The notes: generated by a model from the letters alone, not told the origin. A stretch of 64,000 bases of DNA from Pseudomonas sp. H9 (GCF_004353925.1 NZ_SMOK01000039.1:124001-188000); one strand, 5' to 3'; positions 15,566 to 24,230 are shown, counted from the first letter of the stretch. A program made the numbers and translations.

Positions 15566-18193
15566 TCAACCGGTATTGCGCAAGCCGGCCGCGATACCGG
15601 CCACAGTGACCAGCAGGGCCTGCTCCAGCGGGCTGTCCAGAGCGGCTTCCTGCTTGCGCGAACGTGCCAGCAACTCAGCCTGCAATAGATGTAGCGGGTC
15701 CAGGTAGGTGTTACGCAATCGGATGAATTCCAGGGTTTCCGGGCTATGTGCCAGTAACACCGGCTGCCCTGTCAGGCCTAACACCACCTGGCACGCCTGC
15801 GACAATAGGTCGCGCAAATGCGCACCCAAAGGTCGCAGTTCTGGTTGCACTAGACGTTCGTCGTAGGAGCGGGCGATATCGGCATCAGCCTTGGCCAGGA
15901 CCATTTCCAGCATGTCGATACGGGTGCGGAAGAACGGCCATTGCTCGCGCATCTCGGCCAACAACTCGCCTTGTCCGCGTTTCAAGGCGTTATTCAGGGC
16001 AGCTTCCCAACCCAGCCAGGCGGGCAACATCAAGCGGGTTTGCGTCCAACCGAATATCCACGGAATCGCCCGCAGGCTTTCAATACCACCAGCGCGGCGC
16101 TTGGCCGGGCGGCTGCCCAACGGCAGGCGCCCCAACTCCTGTTCCGGCGTGGACTGGCGGAAATACTCGACGAACTCAGGGTTGTCGCGCACCACGCCAC
16201 GGTAGGCCTGGACGCCATCAGCCGCCAGCTCGTCCATCAGCGCACGCCAGGCGGGCTGCGGCGGTGGCGGCGGCAGCAAGGTCGCTTCCAGCACCGCAGC
16301 CAGGTACAGGTTCAGGTTCTGCTCGGCGATGTCCGGCAAGCCGAACTTGAAGCGGATCATCTCGCCTTGTTCAGTGGTGCGGAAACGCCCGGCCACTGAT
16401 CCCGGCGGCTGCGACAGAATCGCCGCATGCGCTGGGCCACCGCCGCGCCCGACCGTGCCGCCACGACCATGGAACAACAACAGTTCGACCTGCTGTTCGC
16501 GACAGATGCGCACCAGCGTCTCCTGTGCCCGGTACTGTGCCCAGGCCGCGGCGGTCGTGCCTGCATCCTTGGCCGAGTCGGAATAGCCGATCATCACTTC
16601 CTGCGGGCCGTGCAACGCACTGCGGTAGCCCGGTAGCCCGAGCAGGCGTTCCATCACCGGGCCGGCGTTATCAAGGTCGGCCAGGGTTTCGAACAGCGGC
16701 ACCACCCGCATCGGCCGCTGAACGCCGGCCTCTTTGAGTAGCAACTGTACAGCCAGCACATCAGAAGCCGCACCCGCCATAGAGATCACGTAAGACCCCA
16801 ACGATGCCGCAGGCGCCGCGGCAATCTCGCGACAGGTGGCCAGCACTTCGGCGGTATCGGCCTGTGGTTTGAAGTAACCCGGCAACAGTGGACGACGGCT
16901 GTTGAGTTCCTGCGCAAGGAACGCAATGCGGGCGTCTTCATCCCAGTCGGCGTAGCGCCCCAGCCCGAGGTACTCGGTGATCTCGCTCAGCGCTGCGGTG
17001 TGCCGGGCTGCATCCTGGCGCACGTCCAGACGCACCAGGAACAAGCCGAAGGTCACCGCCCGGCGCAGGCAGTCGAGCAACGGGCCATTGGCGATCACCC
17101 CCATTCCACAGGCATGCAACGACTCGAAACACAGGTGCAACGGTTCGAACAACTCATGGTTGTCATGTAACACCAGCGCTGAAGGCGCCTGCGGCGACTT
17201 CAAGGCACTTTGAGCCCAAGTGCGGGTTTCGCGCAGGCGGTCACGCAACTGTTTGAGCAGCACGCGGTACGGCTCGGCAACATCGCCTACCTTGGCCCTG
17301 AGCGCCTCGCTGGCTTGCTGCATGGACAATTCAGCAGCCAGCGATTCGATGTCGCGCAGGAACAGGTCGGCGGCCATCCAGCGCGCCAACAACAGCACCT
17401 CGCGGGTTACCGGAGCGGTGACATTGGGGTTGCCGTCACGGTCACCGCCCATCCAGGAGGCAAAGCGGATTGGCGCGGCTTCAAGCGGCAAATGCAGGCC
17501 AGTGGCGTCATGCAACGCCTTGTCGACTTTACGCAAATGATGAGGAATGGCGTGCCAGAGCGAATGCTCGATCACTGCAAAGCCCCATTTGGCCTCATCC
17601 ACCGGTGTAGGTCGGGTCCGACGGATTTCTTCGGTGTGCCAGGCTTCGGCGATCAAGCGCTGCAGGCGCTCACGGATTTGCTCGCGCTCGGCCGGAATCA
17701 GGTCGCGGTGATCTTGCGCCGCCAGCTGCGCGGCGATGGCATCGTACTTCTGGATCAGGGTGCGGCGGGCCACTTCGGTGGGGTGGGCGGTCAACACCAG
17801 CTCGATATTCAGTTTGCCGACTTGGCGTGCCAGGGCGTCATCGCTGTGGCCGGCCGCCTTGAGGCGTGCCAGCAGTTCAGGTAACACCCGGGATTCAAAC
17901 GGTGCAGCTTGATCAGCGTCGCGGCGGCGAATCAACTGATACTGCTCGGCAATGTTGGCCAGGTTCAGAAACTGGTTGAATGCCCGCGCCACAGGCAACA
18001 GTTCGTCCTCGGCCAAGTCATTGAGGGTCGAACTCAATTGCTCGCCAGCCCCGCTGCGGTCAGCCTTGGCGCTGCGCCGAATGTCTTCGATCTTCTGCAG
18101 GAACGCCTCTCCGTGTTGTTCACGAATGGTGTCCCCCAACAACTCGCCCAACAAATGAACATCTTCACGCAAGCGCACATCGATATCAGTCAT
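15566..18193 (-). CDS. ppc: Phosphoenolpyruvate carboxylase
   Basis: Carboxylates PEP with bicarbonate to oxaloacetate, refilling the TCA cycle. The 875-residue length is normal. The catalytic histidine motif VLTAHPTE and the second active-site block GYSDSAKDAGTTAA are present, as is the glycine-rich mobile loop FHGRGGTVGRGGGP. The C-terminus NTG is the conserved end of the family. The start ATG 18193 gives the expected N-terminus (MTDIDVRLRED). It is divergent from the small gene at 18330 across a 136-base promoter region. Confidence 0.98.
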   Translation of the reverse strand: MTDIDVRLREDVHLLGELLGDTIREQHGEAFLQKIEDIRRSAKADRSGAGEQLSSTLNDLAEDELLPVARAFNQFLNLANIAEQYQLIRRRDADQAAPFESRVLPELLARLKAAGHSDDALARQVGKLNIELVLTAHPTEVARRTLIQKYDAIAAQLAAQDHRDLIPAEREQIRERLQRLIAEAWHTEEIRRTRPTPVDEAKWGFAVIEHSLWHAIPHHLRKVDKALHDATGLHLPLEAAPIRFASWMGGDRDGNPNVTAPVTREVLLLARWMAADLFLRDIESLAAELSMQQASEALRAKVGDVAEPYRVLLKQLRDRLRETRTWAQSALKSPQAPSALVLHDNHELFEPLHLCFESLHACGMGVIANGPLLDCLRRAVTFGLFLVRLDVRQDAARHTAALSEITEYLGLGRYADWDEDARIAFLAQELNSRRPLLPGYFKPQADTAEVLATCREIAAAPAASLGSYVISMAGAASDVLAVQLLLKEAGVQRPMRVVPLFETLADLDNAGPVMERLLGLPGYRSALHGPQEVMIGYSDSAKDAGTTAAAWAQYRAQETLVRICREQQVELLLFHGRGGTVGRGGGPAHAAILSQPPGSVAGRFRTTEQGEMIRFKFGLPDIAEQNLNLYLAAVLEATLLPPPPPQPAWRALMDELAADGVQAYRGVVRDNPEFVEYFRQSTPEQELGRLPLGSRPAKRRAGGIESLRAIPWIFGWTQTRLMLPAWLGWEAALNNALKRGQGELLAEMREQWPFFRTRIDMLEMVLAKADADIARSYDERLVQPELRPLGAHLRDLLSQACQVVLGLTGQPVLLAHSPETLEFIRLRNTYLDPLHLLQAELLARSRKQEAALDSPLEQALLVTVAGIAAGLRNTG

Positions 18194-18329
18194 CAGCCTT
18201 CGTCTCCGGCATTCCTGGAAAACCGCTCTGGCTTCAGAGTGCCCCAGTACCGGTCATGCTTTCAAGGCAGACCAAAGCCTTCACAGTAGCTACGCTGATA
18301 TCAGATCCCCGTGGATTGATGAGGTCACC

Positions 18330-18674
18330 ATGAAAATTCGCGAACTTGCCAAGTACTGGGAACACAACGCCAAAGGCCGCCTCAGCCCGACTGGTCACGT
18401 TCTGCATTTGGATATGGAGTCGGCTGCACGCCTGGCTGCTCTGGCCGAAATGTACCCCAAGCGCCGGCCTGAAGAGCTGCTGGGCGAATTGCTCGGGGCG
18501 GCGCTCGAGGAGCTGGAAGCGAGCTTCCCGTACATCCAGGGCCAGCATGTGATTGCCACCGATGAAGAAGGCGATCCACTCTACGAAGACATCGGCCCAA
18601 CGCCACGCTTCCTGGCGCTGTCACGCCGTTACCTGCAAGACATGAACAGCCGAACAGACGAATCAACTCACTGA
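18330..18674 (+). CDS. Conserved small protein, unknown function (114 aa)
   Basis: A 114-residue soluble protein with an acidic C-terminal half. GAGG precedes the ATG by 7 bases. Homologues in Pseudomonas next to ppc are usually left hypothetical, and some carry labels such as pilus component that I see no support for (no signal peptide, no pilin features). The first 60 residues look helical (MESAARLAALAEMYP, then EELLGELLGAALEEL). A 22-base perfect palindrome follows the gene. Confidence 0.8.
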   Translation: MKIRELAKYWEHNAKGRLSPTGHVLHLDMESAARLAALAEMYPKRRPEELLGELLGAALEELEASFPYIQGQHVIATDEEGDPLYEDIGPTPRFLALSRRYLQDMNSRTDESTH

Positions 18675-18697
18675 CCCCCCTTCTCCAGAGCCGATAA

Positions 18698-18719
18698 CGG
18701 GCGCCTGCGCAGGCGCCCG
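18698..18719 (+). terminator. Perfect GC-rich palindrome after the 114-aa gene
   Basis: CGGGCGCCTGC-GCAGGCGCCCG is a perfect 22-base inverted repeat starting 24 bases past the stop. It would form a very stable hairpin but has no following T-run, so it may be a Rho-assisted stop or an mRNA-end stabiliser. Confidence 0.5.
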
Positions 18720-18756
18720 CGTACCGCGGCCACGCTCAGAAGTTCCGAAAAAAACG

Positions 18757-18774
18757 ACTGACCAATCGGTCAGT
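18757..18774. promoter_or_regulatory. Perfect palindrome resembling a TetR-type operator
   Basis: ACTGACC-AATC-GGTCAGT, a 7-base arm perfect inverted repeat in an A-rich setting, lies about 30 bases upstream of the AlgU-like -35 box of the lipoprotein gene at 18941. Form and length match operators of TetR-family dimers. No regulator gene is adjacent. Confidence 0.4.
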
Positions 18775-18805
18775 AAAAACCGCGATTCTGCGGCAAATTT
18801 TTTCT

Positions 18806-18833
18806 GAACTATCGAAAAAACGCCTGGGTCACA
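18806..18833 (+). promoter_or_regulatory. Candidate AlgU (sigma-22/RpoE-like) promoter
   Basis: GAACTA at 18806-18811, a 17-base spacer, then TCACA at 18829-18833. This is close to the AlgU consensus GAACTT-N16/17-TCTGA. It would start transcription about 100 bases before the lipoprotein gene at 18941. The LptF homologue of P. aeruginosa is known to be AlgU-dependent, which fits. Confidence 0.55.
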
Positions 18834-18940
18834 GCCAGTAGCCATCACGGCAATTTCCTTTCGCCTCACGGCAACGGGAAGCCTATGGACTGTTACGGAA
18901 TTCGCTGTTCATCAGGAGTGATCCAAAGGAGCTGACCACT

Positions 18941-19339
18941 ATGAAGACCCGTACCGTTAACACCTCATCCTCTCACTTGCGCGGGCTCAAGCTGACAGTG
19001 CTGGCACTGGGTAGCGGCCTGGTGCTGGCAGGTTGTGCCGGCAATCCACCCTCCGAGCAGTACGCCGTCAGCCAATCGGCAGTCAACTCGGCTGTCAGCG
19101 CCGGTGGTACCGAGTTCGCCGCCGTGGAAATGAAAGCGGCCCAGGACAAACTCAAGCAGGCGGAAATCGCCATGCATGACAAGCACTACGCCGATGCCAA
19201 GCGCCTCGCCGAGCAGGCTGAGTGGGATGCCCGGGTAGCTGAGCGCAAGGCGCAGGCAGCCAAGGCCGAAAAGGCGCTGCAGGATGCCCATCAGGGTGTT
19301 CAGGACTTGCGTGAGGAAGGCATGCGCAGCGCTCAATGA
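18941..19339 (+). CDS. DUF4398 domain lipoprotein
   Basis: A 132-residue envelope lipoprotein with a rather long signal region ending LAGC (lipidated Cys32). A helical, Ala/Lys/Glu-rich DUF4398 domain then runs to the C-terminus, probably a coiled coil. AAGGAG precedes the ATG by 10 bases. It lies directly upstream of the OmpA-domain lipoprotein gene with about 50 bases between them, the same pairing as PA3691-PA3692 in P. aeruginosa, so the two are likely one AlgU-type stress operon. Confidence 0.88.
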   Translation: MKTRTVNTSSSHLRGLKLTVLALGSGLVLAGCAGNPPSEQYAVSQSAVNSAVSAGGTEFAAVEMKAAQDKLKQAEIAMHDKHYADAKRLAEQAEWDARVAERKAQAAKAEKALQDAHQGVQDLREEGMRSAQ

Positions 19340-19389
19340 CGCTGTGTTGCCGCTTCCGCGTTCTTGTAATTGATCAAAGGATGACCCTT

Positions 19390-20178
19390 ATGCGCACCCA
19401 CATGATGATTCCCGCCCTGCTGGCCCTGAGCGTCGGTCTGGCTGCCTGCTCTACCCAACCGAATGCCAATCTGGAGTCGGCCCGTACTAACTTCTCCAGC
19501 CTGCAGAGCAACCCGCAGGCGAGCAAAGTCGCCGCCCTTGAAACCAAAGACGCCCAGGACTGGTTGAACAAGACCGATACGGCGTACATGAACAAAGAGG
19601 ACCAGGAAAAAGTCGATCAGTTGGCTTACCTGACCAACCAGCGCATCGAGGTGGCCAAACAGACCATCGCCTTGCGCACCGCTGAAGCCAACCTGCATAA
19701 CGCCTCTGCCCAGCGCGCCAAAGCGCAGCTGGATGCACGCGACGCGCAGATCAAGAAACTGCAAGACAGCCTCAATGCCAAGCAGACCGACCGTGGCACC
19801 CTGGTGACCTTTGGCGATGTGCTGTTCGACTTCGACAAGGCGACCCTGAAAAGCAGTGCCTTGCCCAACATCACTACCCTCGCCCGCTACCTCCAGGAAA
19901 ACCCTGATCGCAAGGTGATTGTCGAGGGTTACACCGACAGTAAAGGCAGCGCCAACTATAACCAGTCGCTGTCTGAGCGCCGTGCCAACTCTGTACGTGC
20001 GGCGCTAGTGCGTGCCGGAGTCGATCCAATGCGCATTGTTGCCCAAGGTTATGGCAAGGAGTTCCCGGTGGCCGACAACGGTAGTAACTCAGGCAGAGCA
20101 CAGAACCGCCGGGTGGAAGTGACCATTTCCAATGACAACCAGCCGGTGGCACCGCGCACGGTTAGTCAGGCGCATTGA
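19390..20178 (+). CDS. lptF: OmpA-domain outer-membrane lipoprotein, LptF-like
   Basis: A 262-residue lipoprotein: lipobox LAAC (Cys19), a DUF4398-like helical stretch (about 25-140), and a C-terminal OmpA-type peptidoglycan-binding domain (about 145-250). That domain carries LFDFDKATL, the EGYTDSKGS motif and SERRANSVRAAL. It should tether the outer membrane to the wall and, by analogy with LptF, help stress survival. I use ATG 19390 because AAGGA lies 8 bases upstream and the length equals LptF; the open frame extends further 5' without a better site. Confidence 0.87.
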   Translation: MRTHMMIPALLALSVGLAACSTQPNANLESARTNFSSLQSNPQASKVAALETKDAQDWLNKTDTAYMNKEDQEKVDQLAYLTNQRIEVAKQTIALRTAEANLHNASAQRAKAQLDARDAQIKKLQDSLNAKQTDRGTLVTFGDVLFDFDKATLKSSALPNITTLARYLQENPDRKVIVEGYTDSKGSANYNQSLSERRANSVRAALVRAGVDPMRIVAQGYGKEFPVADNGSNSGRAQNRRVEVTISNDNQPVAPRTVSQAH

Positions 20179-20188
20179 TTGATCACCT

Positions 20189-20258
20189 GTGGGAGCGGGC
20201 TTGCCCCGCGATAGCGGTTCATCGGCCACACCGCCTCGCGGGGCAAGCCCGCTCCCAC
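20189..20258. repeat. REP palindrome pair 3
   Basis: GTGGGAGCGGGCTTGCCCCGCGA and its reverse complement lie between the convergent lptF-like gene and the 109-aa gene. A partial third copy of the end sequence (CCCCGCGAT) follows at 20263. Confidence 0.92.
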
Positions 20259-20274
20259 CGGCCCCGCGATGCTT

Positions 20275-20604
20275 TTACTCTTGAACCTGCTGCGGCGTTT
20301 CCTGCCCCAGGCAACGAACCGCCTGTTTCTTACTGTCCACCAGCACTCCGGTCAGGCCTTTTTGCGAGGTATCGAACAACACCAGTACGCCATCAACACA
20401 CTGGGCCACTTGGTTGGCCGGTTTCAGCGAGATCTTGTAGTCCTCCCCCGGTACAGTCTTGAGCATGGTGAAATCCGACAGCAACAGCGCATCTTCAGGC
20501 TTGGCGAAGTGCAGGTAGCCGTAGTACCAGAGGGCGCCCACCGTACCGATGATGCTGCAAACACCAGTGATGATCAGGGGAATAGCATTACGTTCTTCAC
20601 TCAT
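20275..20604 (-). CDS. Conserved membrane-anchored protein (109 aa)
   Basis: Small protein with one N-terminal transmembrane segment (about residues 8-30, LIITGVCSIIGTVGALWYY). A roughly 75-residue extracytoplasmic domain with two cysteines (in AQCVDG and VRCLGQ) follows, possibly disulfide-linked. No family recognised. Its ATG overlaps the stop of the hydrolase gene in an ATGA junction, so translation is coupled to it. Confidence 0.75.
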   Translation of the reverse strand: MSEERNAIPLIITGVCSIIGTVGALWYYGYLHFAKPEDALLLSDFTMLKTVPGEDYKISLKPANQVAQCVDGVLVLFDTSQKGLTGVLVDSKKQAVRCLGQETPQQVQE

Positions 20605-21524
20605 TGTGACGTCTCGTCAGGGTAATTAGGGACCTCGGCCAAACGCCGCAATCCATTGAAATGTTCCGGGTCGTCCAGAAAGCGCAGCATGACCTTGCGC
20701 CAGGTCCGGTCGGCAAAGGTCTGCACATGACCGCCACGAGTCAGTTGCAGTACCCGTGGAGGTGGCGCTGCCTGGTACAGCTGAATGCCATTGGCAAGCG
20801 GCACGATGGCATCATCGATGCTGTGGAAAAACAGTTTAGGTGGCGCTTTGAGCTGGCCTATCGAGTGGATCGCGCTGTCGCCGTCAGGCACCAGCCACGA
20901 TAGCGGCACTTGAAACGGCCACGTCATCCAGGAATTGCTCAGAGCAAAACGCCCCACCTGACGGTAGCTGGCAGGTACGCCGTCAAACACCAAGGCTTTG
21001 AAGCGCTTGGCCTGTTCAGGGTGCTGGGCCAGATAATGAATGGCCATGGCACCGCCCAGACTTTGCCCCAGCAGCACTTGCGGCTTGCCCTGTACCTCAG
21101 GCGCGTGATCCAGCCAGTCCAGCGCGGCGCCGATGTCTTGATAAACCTCCGGCAACGCCGGGGTGCCCTGGGACAAACCATAACCACGGTAGTCCAGCAA
21201 CAGCACCTGATAGCCCTGCTTGGGCAACCACCAACTGCCGCCCAAGTGCCATGCCAGGTTGCCACCGTTGCCATGCAGGTGCAGCACCGTGCCCTTGACC
21301 GCCACTCCCGGCTTGGCCGGCAGCCACCAGCCATGCAAGCGTGTACCGTCGGCGGCCGTAAGGGTGACGTCACGGTACTCCAGCTTGGCCTTTTGTGGGG
21401 TAAACGGTTGGCCAGGCTCGGGATAGAACAACAGTGAACTGCAGCCGCCCAGACTCACCAACACCAGCAGCAGGCCAATCAGCCCGCGCCATGTGTTAGA
21501 GAATGTTCGAGTAATCGGCTTCAA
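20601..21524 (-). CDS. Alpha/beta hydrolase lipoprotein
   Basis: A 307-residue serine hydrolase of the alpha/beta fold, exported as a lipoprotein (SLGGC, Cys28). Visible features are the oxyanion-region HGNGGN, the nucleophile elbow GQSLGG, a likely acid in HSIDDAIVP, and the catalytic His in TRGGHVQTF. The substrate is unknown. The start is TTG at 21524, 29 bases inside the end of the metallopeptidase-like gene; no ATG lies between it and the lipobox, so the TTG or a later GTG/TTG is used. Part of the cluster 24100-20275. Confidence 0.85.
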   Translation of the reverse strand: MKPITRTFSNTWRGLIGLLLVLVSLGGCSSLLFYPEPGQPFTPQKAKLEYRDVTLTAADGTRLHGWWLPAKPGVAVKGTVLHLHGNGGNLAWHLGGSWWLPKQGYQVLLLDYRGYGLSQGTPALPEVYQDIGAALDWLDHAPEVQGKPQVLLGQSLGGAMAIHYLAQHPEQAKRFKALVFDGVPASYRQVGRFALSNSWMTWPFQVPLSWLVPDGDSAIHSIGQLKAPPKLFFHSIDDAIVPLANGIQLYQAAPPPRVLQLTRGGHVQTFADRTWRKVMLRFLDDPEHFNGLRRLAEVPNYPDETSQ

Positions 21525-22773
21525 TCCGGTCCAGGCTCAGGTGGTTGAGGAAGTTGGAGAAACACATCCAGGCCGATAGCGCGTTGAGGTCGCGGAACTG
21601 CTCCGGCAGGTACTTGGGCGGCTCGACCAGGCCCTCATCCACCAACTGGCGCAAGGTCCGCATGTCTTCAAGGGTGGTCTTGCCACAGAACAGCAACGGA
21701 ATCTGCTCAAGCTTGCCTTTGCGCACGGCCAACTGAATATAGTTGTAAACCATGATGAAGCCCTTGAGGTAGGACAAGTCCTTGGTAAATGGCAAGCCAT
21801 TGGGCACCGAGCCACGGAACACCCGACTGGCATTGCCATAGCTTTCCGGCATGCCGAAGCCTTGAGCGCGGAAGAACTCATAGACCTGCATGAAGTCGGC
21901 GCCTTCTTCGACCATGTGAATGGCCCGGGTACGGTTGGTCAACTTGCGCAAGCGGCTCGGGTAGGAGGCAAAGGCAATCACCTCCATAAGAATCGCTAGG
22001 CCTTCCTGGGTCACGGTCGACGAGGGCGGGCCCTTGGCCAGGAAGGTGCAGATTGGCTGGTTCAGACCATTGAGGGTGGTGCCAACATGCACCAGCCCTT
22101 CATGCACTTCCAGGGCACGGACATCGCGGCTGTTGAACATGGCGTCGGCGCGGATTTTGATGTAGTCGGCACCCGCCGCTGCGTCGGCGACGATGCCATC
22201 GGACTCGAACACCCGGATGGTGTCCTCGGCTTCGTTGAACACTTTGTTCAGGCGGCGCTGCAGCATCTCCACCGCTTGCTTGGCGGTGAGGTTCTTCGGC
22301 TCGTCTTTCAGGTCACCCCGGCCATCGATGTTGTTCAGATAGTCGGAGAGCATCAGGCCCAGATCGGCCAGGGTCGGGTCACCGGCATGAAAGGCATCCG
22401 ATGCTGCACCGTACAGCTCTTGGGAGATCAGGCCGAAATCTTCGGTGCCACGTGCTTCGAGCATGCGCACCACCATGCGGTACTCCTTGCACATGCGCCG
22501 CATGATCTGCCCGACTGGGTTGAACTGGCCCAGTTGGCGGGTGATGTCACGCTCAATGTTCTGGAACTCAAGCTTCACCGCACTGGAATCGAACGACAGC
22601 GGCCTGGCCTGATAATAGGCGCGGTCCACCGCTGGTGGCTCCTTGCCTTTGCTCTTGAGAAAGCCCTGGCGGATGCTGTCGTCCCACTTCACCGCATCAA
22701 GCACGCGAATGGGCGTTTGCGCCAGGACAATGCGATCAGACAGGGCACGAATTGTCTGCTGGTACTCGTCCAC
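21496..22773 (-). CDS. DUF1704 / QEGLA-motif putative metallopeptidase
   Basis: A 425-residue protein of the flavohaemoglobin expression-modulating QEGLA family (DUF1704). It carries HEGLVH (residues 224-229, an HExxxH zinc motif) and QEGLA (256-260), the two signatures shared with eukaryotic MATCAP tubulin tyrosine carboxypeptidases. I therefore expect a zinc-dependent peptidase, while the bacterial substrate is unknown. No signal peptide is seen. Start chosen at GTG 22773, with AAGGAG 7-8 bases upstream; the open frame runs 33 codons further without such a site. It overlaps the following hydrolase gene. Confidence 0.87.
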   Translation of the reverse strand: MDEYQQTIRALSDRIVLAQTPIRVLDAVKWDDSIRQGFLKSKGKEPPAVDRAYYQARPLSFDSSAVKLEFQNIERDITRQLGQFNPVGQIMRRMCKEYRMVVRMLEARGTEDFGLISQELYGAASDAFHAGDPTLADLGLMLSDYLNNIDGRGDLKDEPKNLTAKQAVEMLQRRLNKVFNEAEDTIRVFESDGIVADAAAGADYIKIRADAMFNSRDVRALEVHEGLVHVGTTLNGLNQPICTFLAKGPPSSTVTQEGLAILMEVIAFASYPSRLRKLTNRTRAIHMVEEGADFMQVYEFFRAQGFGMPESYGNASRVFRGSVPNGLPFTKDLSYLKGFIMVYNYIQLAVRKGKLEQIPLLFCGKTTLEDMRTLRQLVDEGLVEPPKYLPEQFRDLNALSAWMCFSNFLNHLSLDRIEADYSNIL

Positions 22774-22810
22774 CCTAGACTCCTTGAATGGTCTGTATAA
22801 CTTGCCTTGG

Positions 22811-23356
22811 CTACTTACCGGCGCGCTGGAAGCAGGCCACTTCGATGAACAGGTCGGAGTTGGCCGGGTCATCCAGGTAAGCCAGCACCCGCTCGGCCGG
22901 GCTATCGATCAGCACGCCCTCACCGTTGTCTTCGGGGACTTCATAAGTTCGCCCGCTCAGCTCTTTTTTCTCCACGGCCTGGTTGATCTGCTCAACATCG
23001 AGGTTGTAGATCACCAATTCCTTACCGTCGATAACATCGAACCCACCGATCAGGAAGTTACCGCCCAGGCGTTTGGGCACGCCCGCCGACAGGTACCAGC
23101 GATTGCCGTGTTTCGATACGGTAAAGGCGTACTCATCGCGCTTCTTGTCCTTGCCGACCGCCACTGCCTTGTAGGCATTGCCGCCGCTGCGGCTGATGGT
23201 CAGGCTCAGTGGCTCACCCCAGGCGTCTTTGCTGGACCATTTACCCAACAGGGCTTTGGGTGCCGCTTCGTTGACCGGTATCGGCTCATTGAAGGTCACC
23301 AAACAACCACCCAGCAGCAAAAACGACAACGCCAACAGCAGACTTCTGGCTTTCAT
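22811..23356 (-). CDS. Uncharacterised lipoprotein (181 aa)
   Basis: Exported lipoprotein with signal peptide and lipobox LGGC (Cys18). The rest is a beta-rich domain with segments such as GKWSSKDAWGEPLSLTI that hint at a lipocalin-like or META-like barrel, but I cannot name a family. AAGGAG lies 7 bases before the ATG. It sits 27 bases downstream of the TetR gene and 37 bases upstream of the QEGLA gene, so it probably belongs to one operon with them. Confidence 0.8.
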   Translation of the reverse strand: MKARSLLLALSFLLLGGCLVTFNEPIPVNEAAPKALLGKWSSKDAWGEPLSLTISRSGGNAYKAVAVGKDKKRDEYAFTVSKHGNRWYLSAGVPKRLGGNFLIGGFDVIDGKELVIYNLDVEQINQAVEKKELSGRTYEVPEDNGEGVLIDSPAERVLAYLDDPANSDLFIEVACFQRAGK

Positions 23357-23383
23357 CGGGTTCTCCTTGAAAAGAGTCGCGCC

Positions 23384-24100
23384 TCACACGGCCGCCAGTA
23401 CCAGATGCATGTACCGGGTAAGGATAGCGAGCATCTGTGCTTGCGCATCGGCCTGTGAGCCGTCGAGCAGGCCCTGATATTCCATCTGCTCGATAATCGC
23501 CGTCAACACCAGCGCATCTTGCTGCGGCTGGCGCGAGCCCAAGACCTGAAGCATCTGACACGCGCCACGCAGAAGAATCTGCTCGTGCAGCTTGACCAGT
23601 TCGGCCAGGCGCGGGCACAACAACGCCTCCTGGCGAAAGGCCTGCTCGGCCATCAGGAAGTCACGACGGTTATGCAGTTGCCGCTGTACATAATCAGCGG
23701 TCATTCTGGCAATTTCATCGGCCAGACGCGCCCGACACTGCGGGCTTTGATCGCCCTGGGAGAGCAACTGGCGCAAGACGATCTCGCTGTGCTCCCATAA
23801 CTTGGCCATGTAGGCAGCGCTGCGCTCTACATACTGAGCGAAGGTGTCGGTGAGCAGGTCTTCGATGTCTTTGAAGTAGTAGGTCGTTGCCGACAGTGGC
23901 ACACCGGCTTCAGCGGCTACCGCACGATGACGCACACCGCGAACACCTTCGCGTACGACAATACGCATGGCGGCATCGAGAATGTCCTGACGGCGCTGTT
24001 CACTGCCCTGGCGACTGGCCTTGCGGCCCTGATACTGAACACTCTCGGCCACGGTGTTAGCTACACCGGCGGCGCCTTGTTGGGCCATTGCAGGAGTCAC
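23384..24100 (-). CDS. TetR-family regulator heading the QEGLA cluster
   Basis: A 238-residue regulator with an extended, Gln/Ala-rich N-terminus and the TetR helix-turn-helix at about residues 36-83 (RRQDILDAAMRIV, then HRAVAAEAGVPLSATTYYF). The start shown is GTG 24100, with AGGGG 10 bases upstream; an ATG four codons later has no ribosome site. It is the first gene of the run leading through a lipoprotein, the QEGLA metallopeptidase and a hydrolase, and may autoregulate that run. The ligand is unknown. Confidence 0.86.
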   Translation of the reverse strand: MTPAMAQQGAAGVANTVAESVQYQGRKASRQGSEQRRQDILDAAMRIVVREGVRGVRHRAVAAEAGVPLSATTYYFKDIEDLLTDTFAQYVERSAAYMAKLWEHSEIVLRQLLSQGDQSPQCRARLADEIARMTADYVQRQLHNRRDFLMAEQAFRQEALLCPRLAELVKLHEQILLRGACQMLQVLGSRQPQQDALVLTAIIEQMEYQGLLDGSQADAQAQMLAILTRYMHLVLAAV

Positions 24101-24153
24101 AGCTGATTCACCCCTAAGGTGTTATTGGTGAGTGGAGATGGCTGGAAGGTGCT

Positions 24154-24223
24154 GTAGGAGCGGGCTTGCCCCGCGATTGCGGTGTGTCAGGCACATCGGA
24201 TCGCGGGGCAAGCCCGCTCCTAC
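24154..24223. repeat. REP palindrome pair 4
   Basis: GTAGGAGCGGGCTTGCCCCGCGA and its complement around a loop of about 25 bases, between the TetR start and the lysS terminator. Confidence 0.92.
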
Positions 24224-24230
24224 CTGCAAC

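Noticed and set aside
18330..18674. Pilus-component function for the 114-aa gene.
   Set aside because: No signal peptide, pilin motif or pilus genes nearby; kept as unknown.
18757..18774. Reading the ACTGACC/GGTCAGT palindrome as a terminator because A/T runs flank it.
   Set aside because: The T-run would serve the minus strand, where no gene lies upstream, and the 114-aa gene already has a hairpin at 18698. An operator is more likely.
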